Source: Pomphorhynchus laevis
Taxonomy: Eukaryota > Acanthocephala > Palaeacanthocephala > Echinorhynchida > Pomphorhynchidae
NCBI GenBank assembly: GCA_012934845.2
Contig: WNNJ02002921.1
Span: forward strand, 60,412 to 124,411
Length of the DNA stretch: 64,000 nt
Reading direction: 5' to 3'
Both the position numbers and the translations under genes were made by a program. Positions 11,341 to 20,539 of the stretch are shown here, in pieces. A model generated the notes under the pieces. It was not told where the DNA came from and searched no databases. It saw only the letters and a program-made list of their open reading frames with translations. Position 1 is the first letter of the stretch; every line of letters begins with the position of its first letter.

Positions 11341-11473
11341 CGTAGTAGTCGATTTGACTAGTAATAGTCGATTTGACTAGATCAGATTACTAGAAACCAG
11401 TAATCTGATCGACATGCTGCTAGTAGTCGCGCATGCGACTACTAGCAGCATGCGCGATCAGATTACTGGTTTC
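11331..11473. repeat. Compound foldback (cruciform-forming) sequence
   Basis: Nested perfect inverted repeats: TCGACTAC 11333-11340 with 11345-11352; 18 bp at 11393-11410 with 11456-11473; and, inside that, 18 bp at 11413-11430 with 11435-11452 around a GCAT loop. Together the inner two give an 81-bp fold with 36 paired positions per arm. It lies at the broken end of LINE E. No coding potential. It could be a small foldback element or a palindromic repair scar. Confidence 0.8.
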
Positions 11474-11689
11474 GGGTATCGCTAAGATCGGAATTTTAGA
11501 GAGGCGTTCTTGGTGAGAAAGTGATCGTCTGTTTGTCGTCTGTTTGTCGAAATAATAATAATAACTTCTGTTAGTATCTTCAGAAAATAATTATCTAAAT
11601 ATGCAAACAGAAGTTAGTGAAATATCAAAAATAATTTCTTCTTATCTTTAATCCAGCTCCAATAACAAAAAATAACATGAACAAAACAG

Positions 11690-11815
11690 CAAAAAATCTA
11701 AGTCATGTATCGAGGAGGTGGGAACGGAGTAGGTATTTGAATGTGATAAAGGAGGGAGCGCGGCGGACGTCGAGACAAATCTGATTACAGACGAGATGTG
11801 GCGACGTGAAAAAAT
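11690..11815 (-). mobile_element. Short 3'-region fragment of LINE family O
   Basis: The + sequence GGAACGGAGTAGGTATTTGAA through GGCGGACGTCGAG is closely similar to 60713-60770, in the C-terminal coding/3' region of the minus-strand LINE at 60620-64000. About 120 bp are recognisable. The element is therefore a 5'-truncated copy of the same family on the minus strand. Without its 3' hairpin, I cannot define its end. Confidence 0.6.
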
Positions 11816-12049
11816 CGAAGACTTATCTTCCCTTTTAAATAATTAGACCATGTAATTGCGACAACGTATATAAAATTATTTATAAATTAAATATAATGAT
11901 ATATAAAATAATAAAATAATAAAAAATTATAATATTTTATAATATAAGATTATAATATAAGATTTCATAACTTATATTGAGTTAAAATTTAAAATTGTAA
12001 TTTAGACTAAAAGTCAATTTTCACGAATTTACTAATAAATAGCAGGCGA

Positions 12050-13740
12050 TGTATCATAATACGGATTATAATTAATCAAGAGGCACTATTTGGTTATTAG
12101 GTTTCGGCCCTTATTCCTCTAGCCAACATAGCAGCGGGGCCAAATACATGCTAATGACATATTTCCTCTGATGAGATTATATTATCACGTATCTTATTCC
12201 GTCGATCAAAGTATATCATTTATTATAAACAAAGTATATCAGTTATTATCTATCCATAAAAATCTTCTGTCAATAATTTTAAATTTGTTTTGATAATATT
12301 GTGTTAATTTATATATTTTACTATTTTCTGCTTGATTTTATTTTTATAGTAACCTAGTTTAAAATATGTATCTATTAAATTATTTAAATGATTTTGAAGA
12401 AAGCCAATATCATTACATATTGTTGCAATTCTTAAAATTTCATTATTTAATGTATTATATTTTATATTATATAGTATGCATGAATGCTCATGCAAAAATA
12501 TGTTTCTTGTAAATTTAAATATGTCATCTTTACGATATAAATTAAATAGTAGTTTTAAGTTAATGTTAATTTAATGTTCATATCTAGATATACACCTTCT
12601 TTATCATTAATATTGGTTTTGTTAAGAATAAGGCTTTCTGGATAAATGTGCTCACTAATTGAATAAATTTGATTATATAGTATCTTATTCTAATACAAAG
12701 TATATTATTTATTATCCATCCATAAAGATTTTCCGCTTAATAGTTTAAATGTATTCTTTATATTACTGTGTTGATTTATATATTTTACTATTTTCTGCTT
12801 GATGTTATTTTTATAGTAACCTAGTTTAAAATATGTATCTATTAAATTATTTAAATGATTTTGAAGAAAGCCAATATAATTACAAATTGTTGCAATTCTT
12901 AAAATTTCATTATTTAATGTATTAAATTTTATATTATATGGTATGCATGAATGCTCATGCAAAAATATGTTTCTTGTAAATTTAAATATGTCATCTTTAC
13001 GATATAAATTAATAGTAGTTTTAGTTAATGTTAATTTAATGTTCATATCTAGATATATACCTTCTTTATCATTAATATTGGTTTTGTTAAGAATAAGGCT
13101 TTCTGGATAAATGGGCTCACTAATTGAATAAAAATTATTAGAATTAAATACACATATATCATCAATGTATCGAAACATATATTTCATAGATTTAGTTTTT
13201 ACACAGTTATGAACAAATTTATATTCTATAAAGCTTAAAAACAAGTCAGCTATAATTGGGCTACTATTACCACCCATTGGAACACCTTTTACTTGTCTAA
13301 ATATAGATGTCCCTACTTTTAAATAATTTTTCGAGATAAGGTTTACTTATCTCGAAAAGTAAATAATTTACTAAATTATTTACTGTTGATTCAAGTTAAC
13401 AATTACTTTGCAACTAAAATGTTTACTAGAATCGTAAAATTTTTACGAATCAACAGCTCCATTAATTATCAAAGTATATTAACAAAGTATATTATTTATT
13501 ATCCATCCATAAAAATTTTCCTCTCTCGAGTTTAAATTTATTCTTTATATTATTGTGTATATTTTACTATTTATTAAAATTAATTAATTAATTCACCATC
13601 TCTACGATATAAATTAAAAGTAGTTTTAATTGATGTCAATTGAATGTTAATATCTAGATATATACCTTCTTTATCATCAATATTAGTTTTATTGAGAATA
13701 AGGCTACTTGTATAAATTCAAAAGCTTATTAGATAAACCA
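12050..13740 (-). mobile_element. Head-to-tail array of three partial Penelope-like retroelement copies
   Basis: Three units in the same (minus) orientation each begin, in + coordinates, with the same element 3' end (TATCCATCCATAAA-type word at about 12248, 12714 and 13500). They run into the same coding sequence read on minus. Unit 1 (12050-12700) keeps a 3' UTR and the protein C terminus, unit 2 (12705-13330) keeps RT motifs B and C, and unit 3 (13485-13740) is short. The unit 1 3' UTR (12080-12180) is homologous to 49990-50090 of the + strand copy. Partial head-to-tail tandems are a known habit of Penelope-like elements. No GIY-YIG domain is visible, so the family assignment is moderate. 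Confidence 0.65.
12705..13277 (-). pseudogene. Reverse transcriptase palm/thumb, Penelope-like
   Basis: On minus the frame starts with GGNSSPIIADLFLSFIE, continuing the upstream VKGVPM of motif B (13277-13305). It then shows motif C as FRYIDDICVF, followed by IYPESLILNKTN, GIYLDMNIKL and LYRKDDIFKF. The C-terminal part is HEHSCIPYNIKFNTLN plus NHLNNLIDTYFKLGYY. A YIDD box with a 'YLD...L..KRDD.F.F' follow-up is what I associate with Penelope-type or unclassified RTs of marine invertebrates. Upstream fingers are missing and the product is about 190 residues. The same protein is encoded at 49278-49927 (+) and, heavily decayed, at 38560-38790 (+). Confidence 0.7.
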
Positions 13741-13790
13741 CTGTTAGTGGTGTAAATCCACTACTCCCAGTCTTTACACATCGAGTGAGA

Positions 13791-14944
13791 TTATGTGGAG
13801 AATATTTTGGAACATTGTGAACACTTTTGTGACCTGAACATTGTACCGTTATCCATCAATAACTCTTCCGGGAATCCATGCTCAAATAAAACTTCATCCT
13901 CATGTGGGCAAGTCTGGTCATTTGGTTTCGAAGGTGTTTGCTTAAATTGAACTTTTCCAGAAATCCAAAATCCGCCAAGCTTATAAATCACATTGATCCC
14001 TATAATAGCACCAATACCGTTCATAAATTGATCAGACACTATAGCTTCAACCAACATCACACGACCGCTGATCAACATGGATACTTGCGTAATACCTTGG
14101 CAATTAAATTTTTCACCCCTGAAGTCTATGACGGTAGCGCGGCCGTAAGGCTTGCTTGCAAAACTCGACTGTACAATCGTATGAGAACAACCGCTATCGA
14201 TTAGTGCTCGCGCATATCGATGACCAATCTTGACACTAATAACAGGCAACTCGGAATAGCCAGCATGATTTATTCTGTAGGTGAGAGCTGCTGCGGCTCG
14301 ACAACGCCGCCTACGACGTTTCCCGACCATGACAATTTATTGCTATATATCCAATTCGAATGCAGTTTCAACAACGAATAGTATTTCTCCATTTATAAGT
14401 TGGTGATGGAGAAGCTTCATTGTGATGGTCAATCGTTTTTCGTGAAACCGCGATTAGAGCTGTGCTCCTTAGAGCAAGAAGGGATTGTGCCCTGACAGTT
14501 AACTCTTGTACCGATTTACATTCAACATCGGGCAACGAGCGTAATTCTTTTCCAACGTAATCGGGCAACGATACTACAAAGGCTCTTTTAATGATAGTTT
14601 CACTATATATGTTGGCTGCACGAGTTAGCTTCCTCAGCTCGGATAGGTAAACTTCGATCACCCGCCCATACTTTGGTTATGAATTTCTCATAGGCAGAGA
14701 AAGGATTTTCTCCAAATGCCCTCCGTAGGCAACACTTGATCTCCTTCGCATCCGCCTTCAAATTTTCAGCCATTTCCATGTAAACTGAGAGAGCGTCACC
14801 TTCGAGAAGCCTTGGTAACAGATGAACCTCTTCATCGTCCAATTTATGCGGCTTGACAACTAACTCCAGCTTTGCTAACCATGTTTCAATGTCGCATGTA
14901 CCATTGAACGACTGTATCACATCCGTTAATTTAAATTTGCTCAT
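13791..14944 (-). mobile_element. Ty3/gypsy-type LTR retroelement fossil (gag and protease parts)
   Basis: On minus, a gag-like region comes first, with a capsid-type helical domain near 14600-14940. A short second gag piece follows, then an aspartic protease domain recognisable by its active-site triad (ALIDSGCSHT) near 14170-14230. A small piece resembling integrase follows at the distal end. RT, RNase H and both LTRs are absent. The copy is clearly broken, with several disruptions and internal loss, and looks old. No intact open reading frame for the whole element remains. Confidence 0.7.
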
Positions 14945-15960
14945 TTGCTGCTAGCCCGGTTAGCTTGTAAATTCAAACAGGAGCGCAAAAATTGTAACAC
15001 TTTTGTTTTTCGTTCCAGAAAAAAAACCGCAACACAAAACACACACCGATCTTTTATACAGTTAACCAAACAACAATTTGCTGATTGTACGCCGCTCATA
15101 AAGTGGCGGCAAATTTCCGGGCATCCATCGCAGCTGTCCAAAACGGTATGTGCAAACAAAAGCACACTTTCGTCACAGATAATTTGGGGTTCACTATCAC
15201 GGTTATATGAAGCGGTAGATCATACTTGAAAAAATTCAAGAGTGTACTGATGCGAGCTAGATGGGCCCTGAAACGGGCCCTATCTGTCATTGAGAGGGAG
15301 CGTTCATGTGCGCTTATGGTGAACCTGGGCTATTTCGGGATTAATCTTCTTTTCAAGCGCACGTCCCTCAGAGCAAATATCAAAATTTCTGAAGCTCTTT
15401 GTATTGATACTACCTACCATCGTGAGCTGCGATTGGGTTCTCAGGTGCTAAAAACCCTGTGTGGTTCAACCGTAAGCACTGTGTAGTGTTTTGTGGCGGA
15501 ACGTGATCCCGCTGTGATCAAAAATAAGAAAATTTACATATAGCGACTATTGAAGACGATGATCGAAGATTTCCAATATATATATACTTAACATTTTATT
15601 TAATTTTCATTTACCACTGTATATATTTTTTAGGAAAACTTTTATTATTGAATAAACAAAAAGATATTCTAAAATCATTTTTAAGCAACAAAACGGATAA
15701 AAATGTTTCAATTGTGATGATTATTTAAATTCCAAAGGTATTACCGATCACTTGCTTGAATGCTCTGACATAACAATTGTATTGGGATTAGTTGGTTTGG
15801 GTTAAGGATTTCGGTAAGGTCAGTAGTTAGCGATTTGATTGAGTGACAATTTGGAAAAGACAGGACAATGAAGCAAATGAGAAATGGGTGGACATTAAAT
15901 ATAATGGAATTTACAGTGGCAATAATTTAAACGATCGTTGAATGGGATACGGATTATGCA
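14945..15960. other. Flank of the gypsy fossil and unassigned DNA
   Basis: 14945-15540 lies upstream of the fossil gag on its coding strand and is more GC-rich than its surroundings, so it may be the leader or LTR remnant. I found no matching second LTR to prove it. 15540-15960 is AT-rich with no recognisable gene. Confidence 0.4.
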
Positions 15961-17530
15961 AAGCTTATCGTAATACCTGTGTATATAACCGCGGACAATA
16001 AGCAAGCCTTGACTCTTCGTGTGATTTATGCCATAGTGATTTCAAGTTATTTAAAACTGAGGATAATTCAGGGTCGATTGCAAAGAGCTTAGTAGCAAAT
16101 TGTTGTGTTGTTTGAATACTGATGTGTAGGAAGCCGAAAACGTTGTCCATAGTCTACTTATATAGGTTTAATTGACGTGATTGCTACAATAATAGTGAAA
16201 TTAATTTTGGGTTATAGGCCTTTGTCTTTTTTGGATGAGGCGCCACTTACATGAGTCTAATTGTTTAAAGTTGATACTTGAAAGGGCGGATCAAATACAG
16301 GTAGGGCGTAAATTATTATGGGTTAGATCATAACCTTAAAGAATCGAAGAGCGCAGTATAAGGAAAATTTGAAAGTTTTCGATATGCGTATGTGGTCGAT
16401 AATACATTACATGATAATTGTTCAAAGTGCAGACGAGATGATTATGTTGAGGTTAGATGAACGTCTATATATTTATAAGTATTGATGAATTCGAAAAGTC
16501 GACAGTCTAGAGAAAGTTTGTCGGAATTAGCAAGGGATTGTCGACGACGAAATTTGATGACTGATCTTCAGAATGTTGACGGTAAGGCCGTTTTCGATGC
16601 AATATGGTTAAGTCGGTCAAGTATGAATTGTGCGATTTAAGTAGATTCGAAAAGTATTAGCAGGTCGTCGGCGAAACGAATAATTTTGGACTGTTGTCGT
16701 GTCTTTTGCAAGTATATTGGTAAATCTTCAACAAAGAGTGAGAAAAATTAGCGGACTTAGTGGGTCATCTGGCATGACTTCTTTGTGTTAAGTGATTGGA
16801 GAGGAGAAAGAAATGCTATTGAAAATGTACACTTCATTCGGTAACAGCATACGATATAATGTTTCGAAAAATGCCCAGGATGTGTGAAATTAAAAATTAA
16901 GTTTTTCAATAAGTTTATATTATCGAAGACTTTCGAAAAGTGGATGAAAGCAGCGTATGCACGACGACTGGACAATATCATTGTAAAAAAGTATGTCGAG
17001 TTTCGATTAGCGCGTTGCTTGTAGAATGTCGATTTCGAAATTCATGTTGTTCGAAAGGTAAGAGTTGCTCGGAATAGGTAGAAACACGTGAAAGCAAGGA
17101 TGCGAAGAATTTGAAGATTAAGTATTGCAATGTCTTGATATGCATTTGGATTGGAACCAAGTATTCAATAAAAAAATTAAACAGGTAAAAACAATATCGA
17201 CCTAGTATATCAAATATTTCATTAATATATTCATTCGCAATACTGTCAGTACCTGGGGCTTTGTGATTATCGAGATTTGCTACAGTATTTTGGAATTCAT
17301 TGACATAAAATGGTTGGTTTAGAGAGTTGTTAAGATTAGACGGTAGAATATGTCGAAGTGTGTTGGGAAAAGGAATAGAACTTAAGTCAAAGGTTATTAC
17401 TATTCAAACTGTCAGGCTGACCATATAAAGCTTTAAAGTGTGTTTCCCAAACATCAATTGGTATATTAGTGCATTCGGTGCCGTTTCGAATTGAGTTAAG
17501 TTTCCAAGGGAATTTCTTAATAATTATAAT
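15960..17530 (-). mobile_element. Old LINE (F) with decayed reverse transcriptase
   Basis: Read on minus from 17530 to 15960. RT fingers show NHKAPGTDSIANEYI (broken, about 17260-17220), then frame 17160-16978 with LPFEQHEFRNRHSTSNAL. Motif A is in 16981-16757 as AAFIHFSKVFDNI, and motif C is KIIRFADDLLILFES at about 16690-16641. The C terminus is in 16150-15965 with FATKLFAIDPELSSVLNNL. Family C (4803-5460) ends in the same way. Motif B is not readable. Numerous stops and frame changes make this one of the oldest coding repeats here. The clade is uncertain, but NHKAPGTD-type fingers exclude the CR1-like copies A, B and D as the same family. Confidence 0.7.
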
Positions 17531-17680
17531 AGTTTAATAATAAAAATGAGTCATTGAAATCGTCTTGTTGGTAGTCGGTTGAATTTCATTTTGTTGAGAT
17601 ATTTCCGGACCTCTTCGACTAACTTGTATTTTAGCTGGCTACATAATAGCTTCAGCTATCAGGTCGCATTACGACAGAAA

Positions 17681-17761
17681 GCATGCTGTCCAGACAACTC
17701 CACAGAGCGGGACTCATCAGTGGACGTCTCTGTATCATCGTTGTTTCGTCCCTCAGCATGC
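17681..17761 (-). ncRNA. Permuted hammerhead-ribozyme-like motif, copy 1
   Basis: Exact reverse-complement copy of the motif at 18172-18252; minus-strand position = 35933 minus the + coordinate of copy 2. It carries CTGATGA, GAA and GTTGTC, with stems I, II and III all 5 bp and outer/inner stems of 7 and 5 bp. Predicted cleavage would fall on the minus strand between 17693 and 17692. It lies in the complete 257-bp unit of arm 1. The partial unit beside it (17932-17980) keeps only the 3' half of the motif, with changes (GGTGT for GTTGT, TAGAC for TGGAC). Confidence 0.6.
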
Positions 17762-18171
17762 ACTATATTGACGATACACATGGTGGTCCTCCATCAGATT
17801 GAAATGAGTCATTGAAATCGTCTTGTTGGTAGTCGGTTGAATTTCATTTTGTTGAGATATTTCCGGACCTCTTCGACTAACTTGTATTTTAGCTGGCTAC
17901 ATAATAGCTTCAGCTATCAGGTCGCATCACGACAGAAAGAATGCTGTCTAGACACCTCCACAGAGCGGGACTCATCATTGTCTGGGCAGCATTCTTTCTG
18001 TCGTAATGCGACCTGATAGCTGAAGCTATTATGTAGCCAGCTAAAATACAAGTTAGTCGAAGAGGTCCGGAAATATCTCAACAAAATGAAATTCAACTGA
18101 CTACCAACAATACAATTTCAGTGACTCATTTAAATCTGATGGAGGACTACCATGTGTATCGTCAATATAGT

Positions 18172-18252
18172 GCATGCTGAGGGACGAAACAACGATGATA
18201 CAGAGACGTCCACTGATGAGTCCCGCTCTGTGGAGTTGTCTGGACAGCATGC
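18172..18252 (+). ncRNA. Permuted hammerhead-ribozyme-like motif, copy 2
   Basis: In order: outer stem GCATGCT 18172-18178; stem II 3' strand GGGAC 18181-18185; GAA 18186-18188; stem III 5' ACAAC 18189-18193; inner stem CAGAG 18201-18205; stem I 5' GTCCA 18208-18212; CTGATGA 18213-18219; stem II 5' GTCCC 18220-18224; inner stem CTCTG 18226-18230; stem III 3' GTTGT 18235-18239; C17 18240 (cleavage after it); stem I 3' TGGAC 18241-18245; outer stem AGCATGC 18246-18252. All hammerhead core rules hold (G10.1-C11.1, A15.1-U16.1, H17 = C). Compared with known types I-III, the CTGATGA strand sits inside the stem III hairpin, so stems I and II are pseudoknots. Activity is unproven. Confidence 0.6.
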
Positions 18253-18404
18253 TTTCTGTCGTAATGCGACCTGATAGCTGAAGCTATTATGTAGCCAGCT
18301 AAAATACAAGTTAGTCGAAGAGGTCCGGAAATATCTCAACAAAAAAGTTGAATAATAATTATAGTAATTATTAAAACCTTCTATGATTTTTTATGATTTT
18401 TTTA

Positions 18405-19970
18405 TTAAAAAATAATACAATTTTGGGTTACCCGCAAATGGGTCCATTTTATTATGGTCTTCAACATGTCATCGAAAGTGAAAAAGTTTTATTTTTGATC
18501 ACGACGTCATCCGATAGCTGTGGATGCAATGCGATGCAGCCCTCACCAGACAGAATGCCAAACGACTTCTTATCGTTCTGGTACAGTCCGCGTAGGATAG
18601 GTCTGACGATAATGCCATCCTTGCAGCTACTCTACAAATTAATTGATTTGCATCCGAACCTGCACCTCCAGTCGCCGAGAAGACAACGGGCTTAAAAACG
18701 CCACGTTCCACTGTGATTACGCGATCCTCATATTTGGATCTTTTACGGGACTCATGGAAAACGAAAGATGCCACAGCGCTGGATTGAGACTACGATTGAG
18801 CCAAATGATTGAAGACAACGACATCCAAAAATGTCCGCTCAAAACGATTCTCTGAGAATCCGATACAGGCAATGTCGAGGCGTGCGTCCGGATCACTACA
18901 TGTAGTGTTTCGCTCAAACTCAATATTATGCGGAATATCGGTCAACACAGGTTCAACTTCTATACTGTGACATACACCATATAATTCCTTAGCAAGTAGA
19001 TCGCGAATTGCGTTGTGTCACACGATTGGCTGTCCTCCTCGTTTGCAGGATAACATATGTGAGACTTGTACCGGGTCGCCGCATACACAAACTTGTCGTT
19101 GGCAGTCTCTAGGGGTTATACCGTATCTCACAGCAAGACCGTCCTTGAATTCTTGAGACGATGAACGATAATTCTTCGAGGATAGAGGAAGTGCAGATAG
19201 CCAAGCCGATGCCCCAGGGATTTTTGCATGTTCTATAATTAGTGGCCAGTTAGACGGGGAAGGTAGGTAGTTAAGAGCTCGATCCATTCTCGACTTAAAA
19301 GTATTTAGTCGCACATTCTTTATTGACGCCGTGACCTTTTGCTGAAGATTGTGAAGCTCCATTCAGGTAAGACCCGAATTATAGGTACTACACAACTTCA
19401 AAGAATTCTCAAATTCCAAATCCGCTATAAGAATTGAATCCAATAAGCCAATTCCACCCAGTTTTAAAGGATTTATAATAACATTATTGTATTGGAGACT
19501 TCACACCCCATCAAAGCATCCAAAAACCTTCATATATGAGCTCCCGCAACGGCATTAGTAACTTCAATTCTATTTTCGTGCATCGGAAGTATTGACTAAA
19601 TTTCCATCGAATTGAATGTTGTAAGACTTCATAAGCTATAGGGGTCCAGTTCAGCAACCTCCACTAGACGCTCCAGGATATTCCTCAATTTTTTGATCTT
19701 CTCGATCGAAAAGTTCTTGACAAATTCACTGTTACCAATCGGCGCCCCAAGCATTTCAATCCCATCACATTGTATCAGCACGTCTCCAAAGTTTAGGCAA
19801 CTATTTTTCACAAATTCATGCATAAGCAAATGGGTTTTATTGTCATTTACAAAGTACCCATCTGATGGACCAACTTCCCGCAGGAACGTCCAAACACCCT
19901 GCAAATCAACTGGTAGCCCAACAAAATTAGCATCATCTATAAAACCTTCGATAATAAAAACCTTCTATGA
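18405..19970 (-). mobile_element. REL-endonuclease LINE (G), 3' half, degenerate
   Basis: On minus: palm/thumb piece 19904-19629 (VGPSDGYFVNDNKTHLLM, GIEMLGAPIGNSEFV), a decayed connection region, frame 19362-19018 with the CCHC knuckle VCVCGDPVQVSHMLSCKRGG, and then LDIACIGFSENRFERTFLDV (nuclease motif, about 18890-18810). The C terminus is 18774-18499 (ESRKRSKYEDRV, VERGVFKPVVFSATGGAG). The 3' UTR contains GGACCCATTTGCGGGTAACC (about 18450-18428), the same word as in LINE L at 42669-42690, and an A-rich tail lies near 18405-18420. RT motifs A to C lie outside or are lost. Frame breaks are numerous. Confidence 0.8.
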
Positions 19971-20530
19971 TAAAAAATATAAATAAAAAATATTACAAGT
20001 TACTGTTTGTTGTCGCAGTCTTTTATCAATGTCTCTAAGTTGAACTTCTGTAGTACCAGGCAACGAAGCAATGAAGGATATCTGTACATTTATTTTTGCA
20101 TAGTGAGAAAATACATAAGCTAGATCTTTCGGGCTGCGAGATAAGAATTGTACAGAACCTATTGTGATATCCATAAATGGATGCGTACCAGACTAGGGAC
20201 CGCTTTATGTTGTAAGAGTCTCTCCAAGTAGACTGTGTATGCAGGAGTATTACATGACTCAGGATTTATGGAATTCAATTTTACCATAAAGACATCCAGA
20301 TTAGACGTATACGAGGGAGTGGTGCTGAGTTGAAATGATTCTATTATGTATTTGAAGTATAAATATAATAAAACAAGCAAAGCGAATATTCGTGAGGAGC
20401 ACTTTGGTGAGATTCCGACAACACTCTTAACAAACCGCTATTTTACTTTATCTATTTACGCAAAATTGTATGGGATAGATCTGACCAAATGGTATGCAAT
20501 GCGTAATTCATAATTAGAGGCAGAATGGAT
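19970..20530. other. Unassigned region between two retroelements
   Basis: Two short minus-strand frames (20380-20159 and 20174-19965) run on from each other but match nothing I recognise. The interval may belong to the 5' side of the gypsy fossil or to the decayed LINE G. Confidence 0.35.
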
Positions 20531-20539
20531 CGGAAATAT

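Larger units (their letters stand above)
17547..18345. repeat. Inverted pair of 257-bp tandem dimers (retrozyme-like)
   Basis: A 257-bp unit (17547-17803) is followed directly by a partial second copy (17804-17978). From about 17979 to 18345 the same material returns in inverted orientation as a partial unit plus a nearly complete unit. Each arm is thus a head-to-tail dimer (one complete or nearly complete copy, one partial), and the arms meet inside the ribozyme-like region. In arm 1 the unit is repeated at exactly 257 bp. No long ORF is credible. Short tandem noncoding units with a hammerhead motif are the hallmark of retrozymes, nonautonomous elements spread as small circular RNAs. Nothing in the unit suggests a protein. 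Confidence 0.75.

Noticed and set aside
12083-12180. Hammerhead in the 3' UTR of the Penelope-like copies (CTGATGA at 12167 on +, GGCCGAAACC on the element strand)
   Set aside because: CTGATGA lies on the strand opposite to the GAAA word and neither has complementary stems in standard or permuted order. In the + strand copy (49990-50110) CTGAAGA follows GGCCGAAAC, but stem II cannot form.
17579-17815. 78-codon open frame in the 257-bp repeat, and its minus-strand twin at 18130-18342
   Set aside because: It has no recognisable protein motif, it is antisense to the ribozyme motif, and the repeat shows noncoding features.
18172-18252. Reading the locus as an ordinary type I, II or III hammerhead in a monomer
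   Set aside because: The strand order does not allow a nested fold. A cyclic order would need two tandem units and a stem II loop of over 200 nt. I keep the dimer as an alternative in the finding rather than the main call.
18172-18252. Twister ribozyme
   Set aside because: The nested-hairpin-plus-two-pseudoknots shape is reminiscent, but the conserved bases are those of the hammerhead core, not of twister.
20159-20380. Minus-strand frame as a host exon
   Set aside because: There are no splice-site pair, motif or codon pattern to support it, and it lies between two decayed retroelements.
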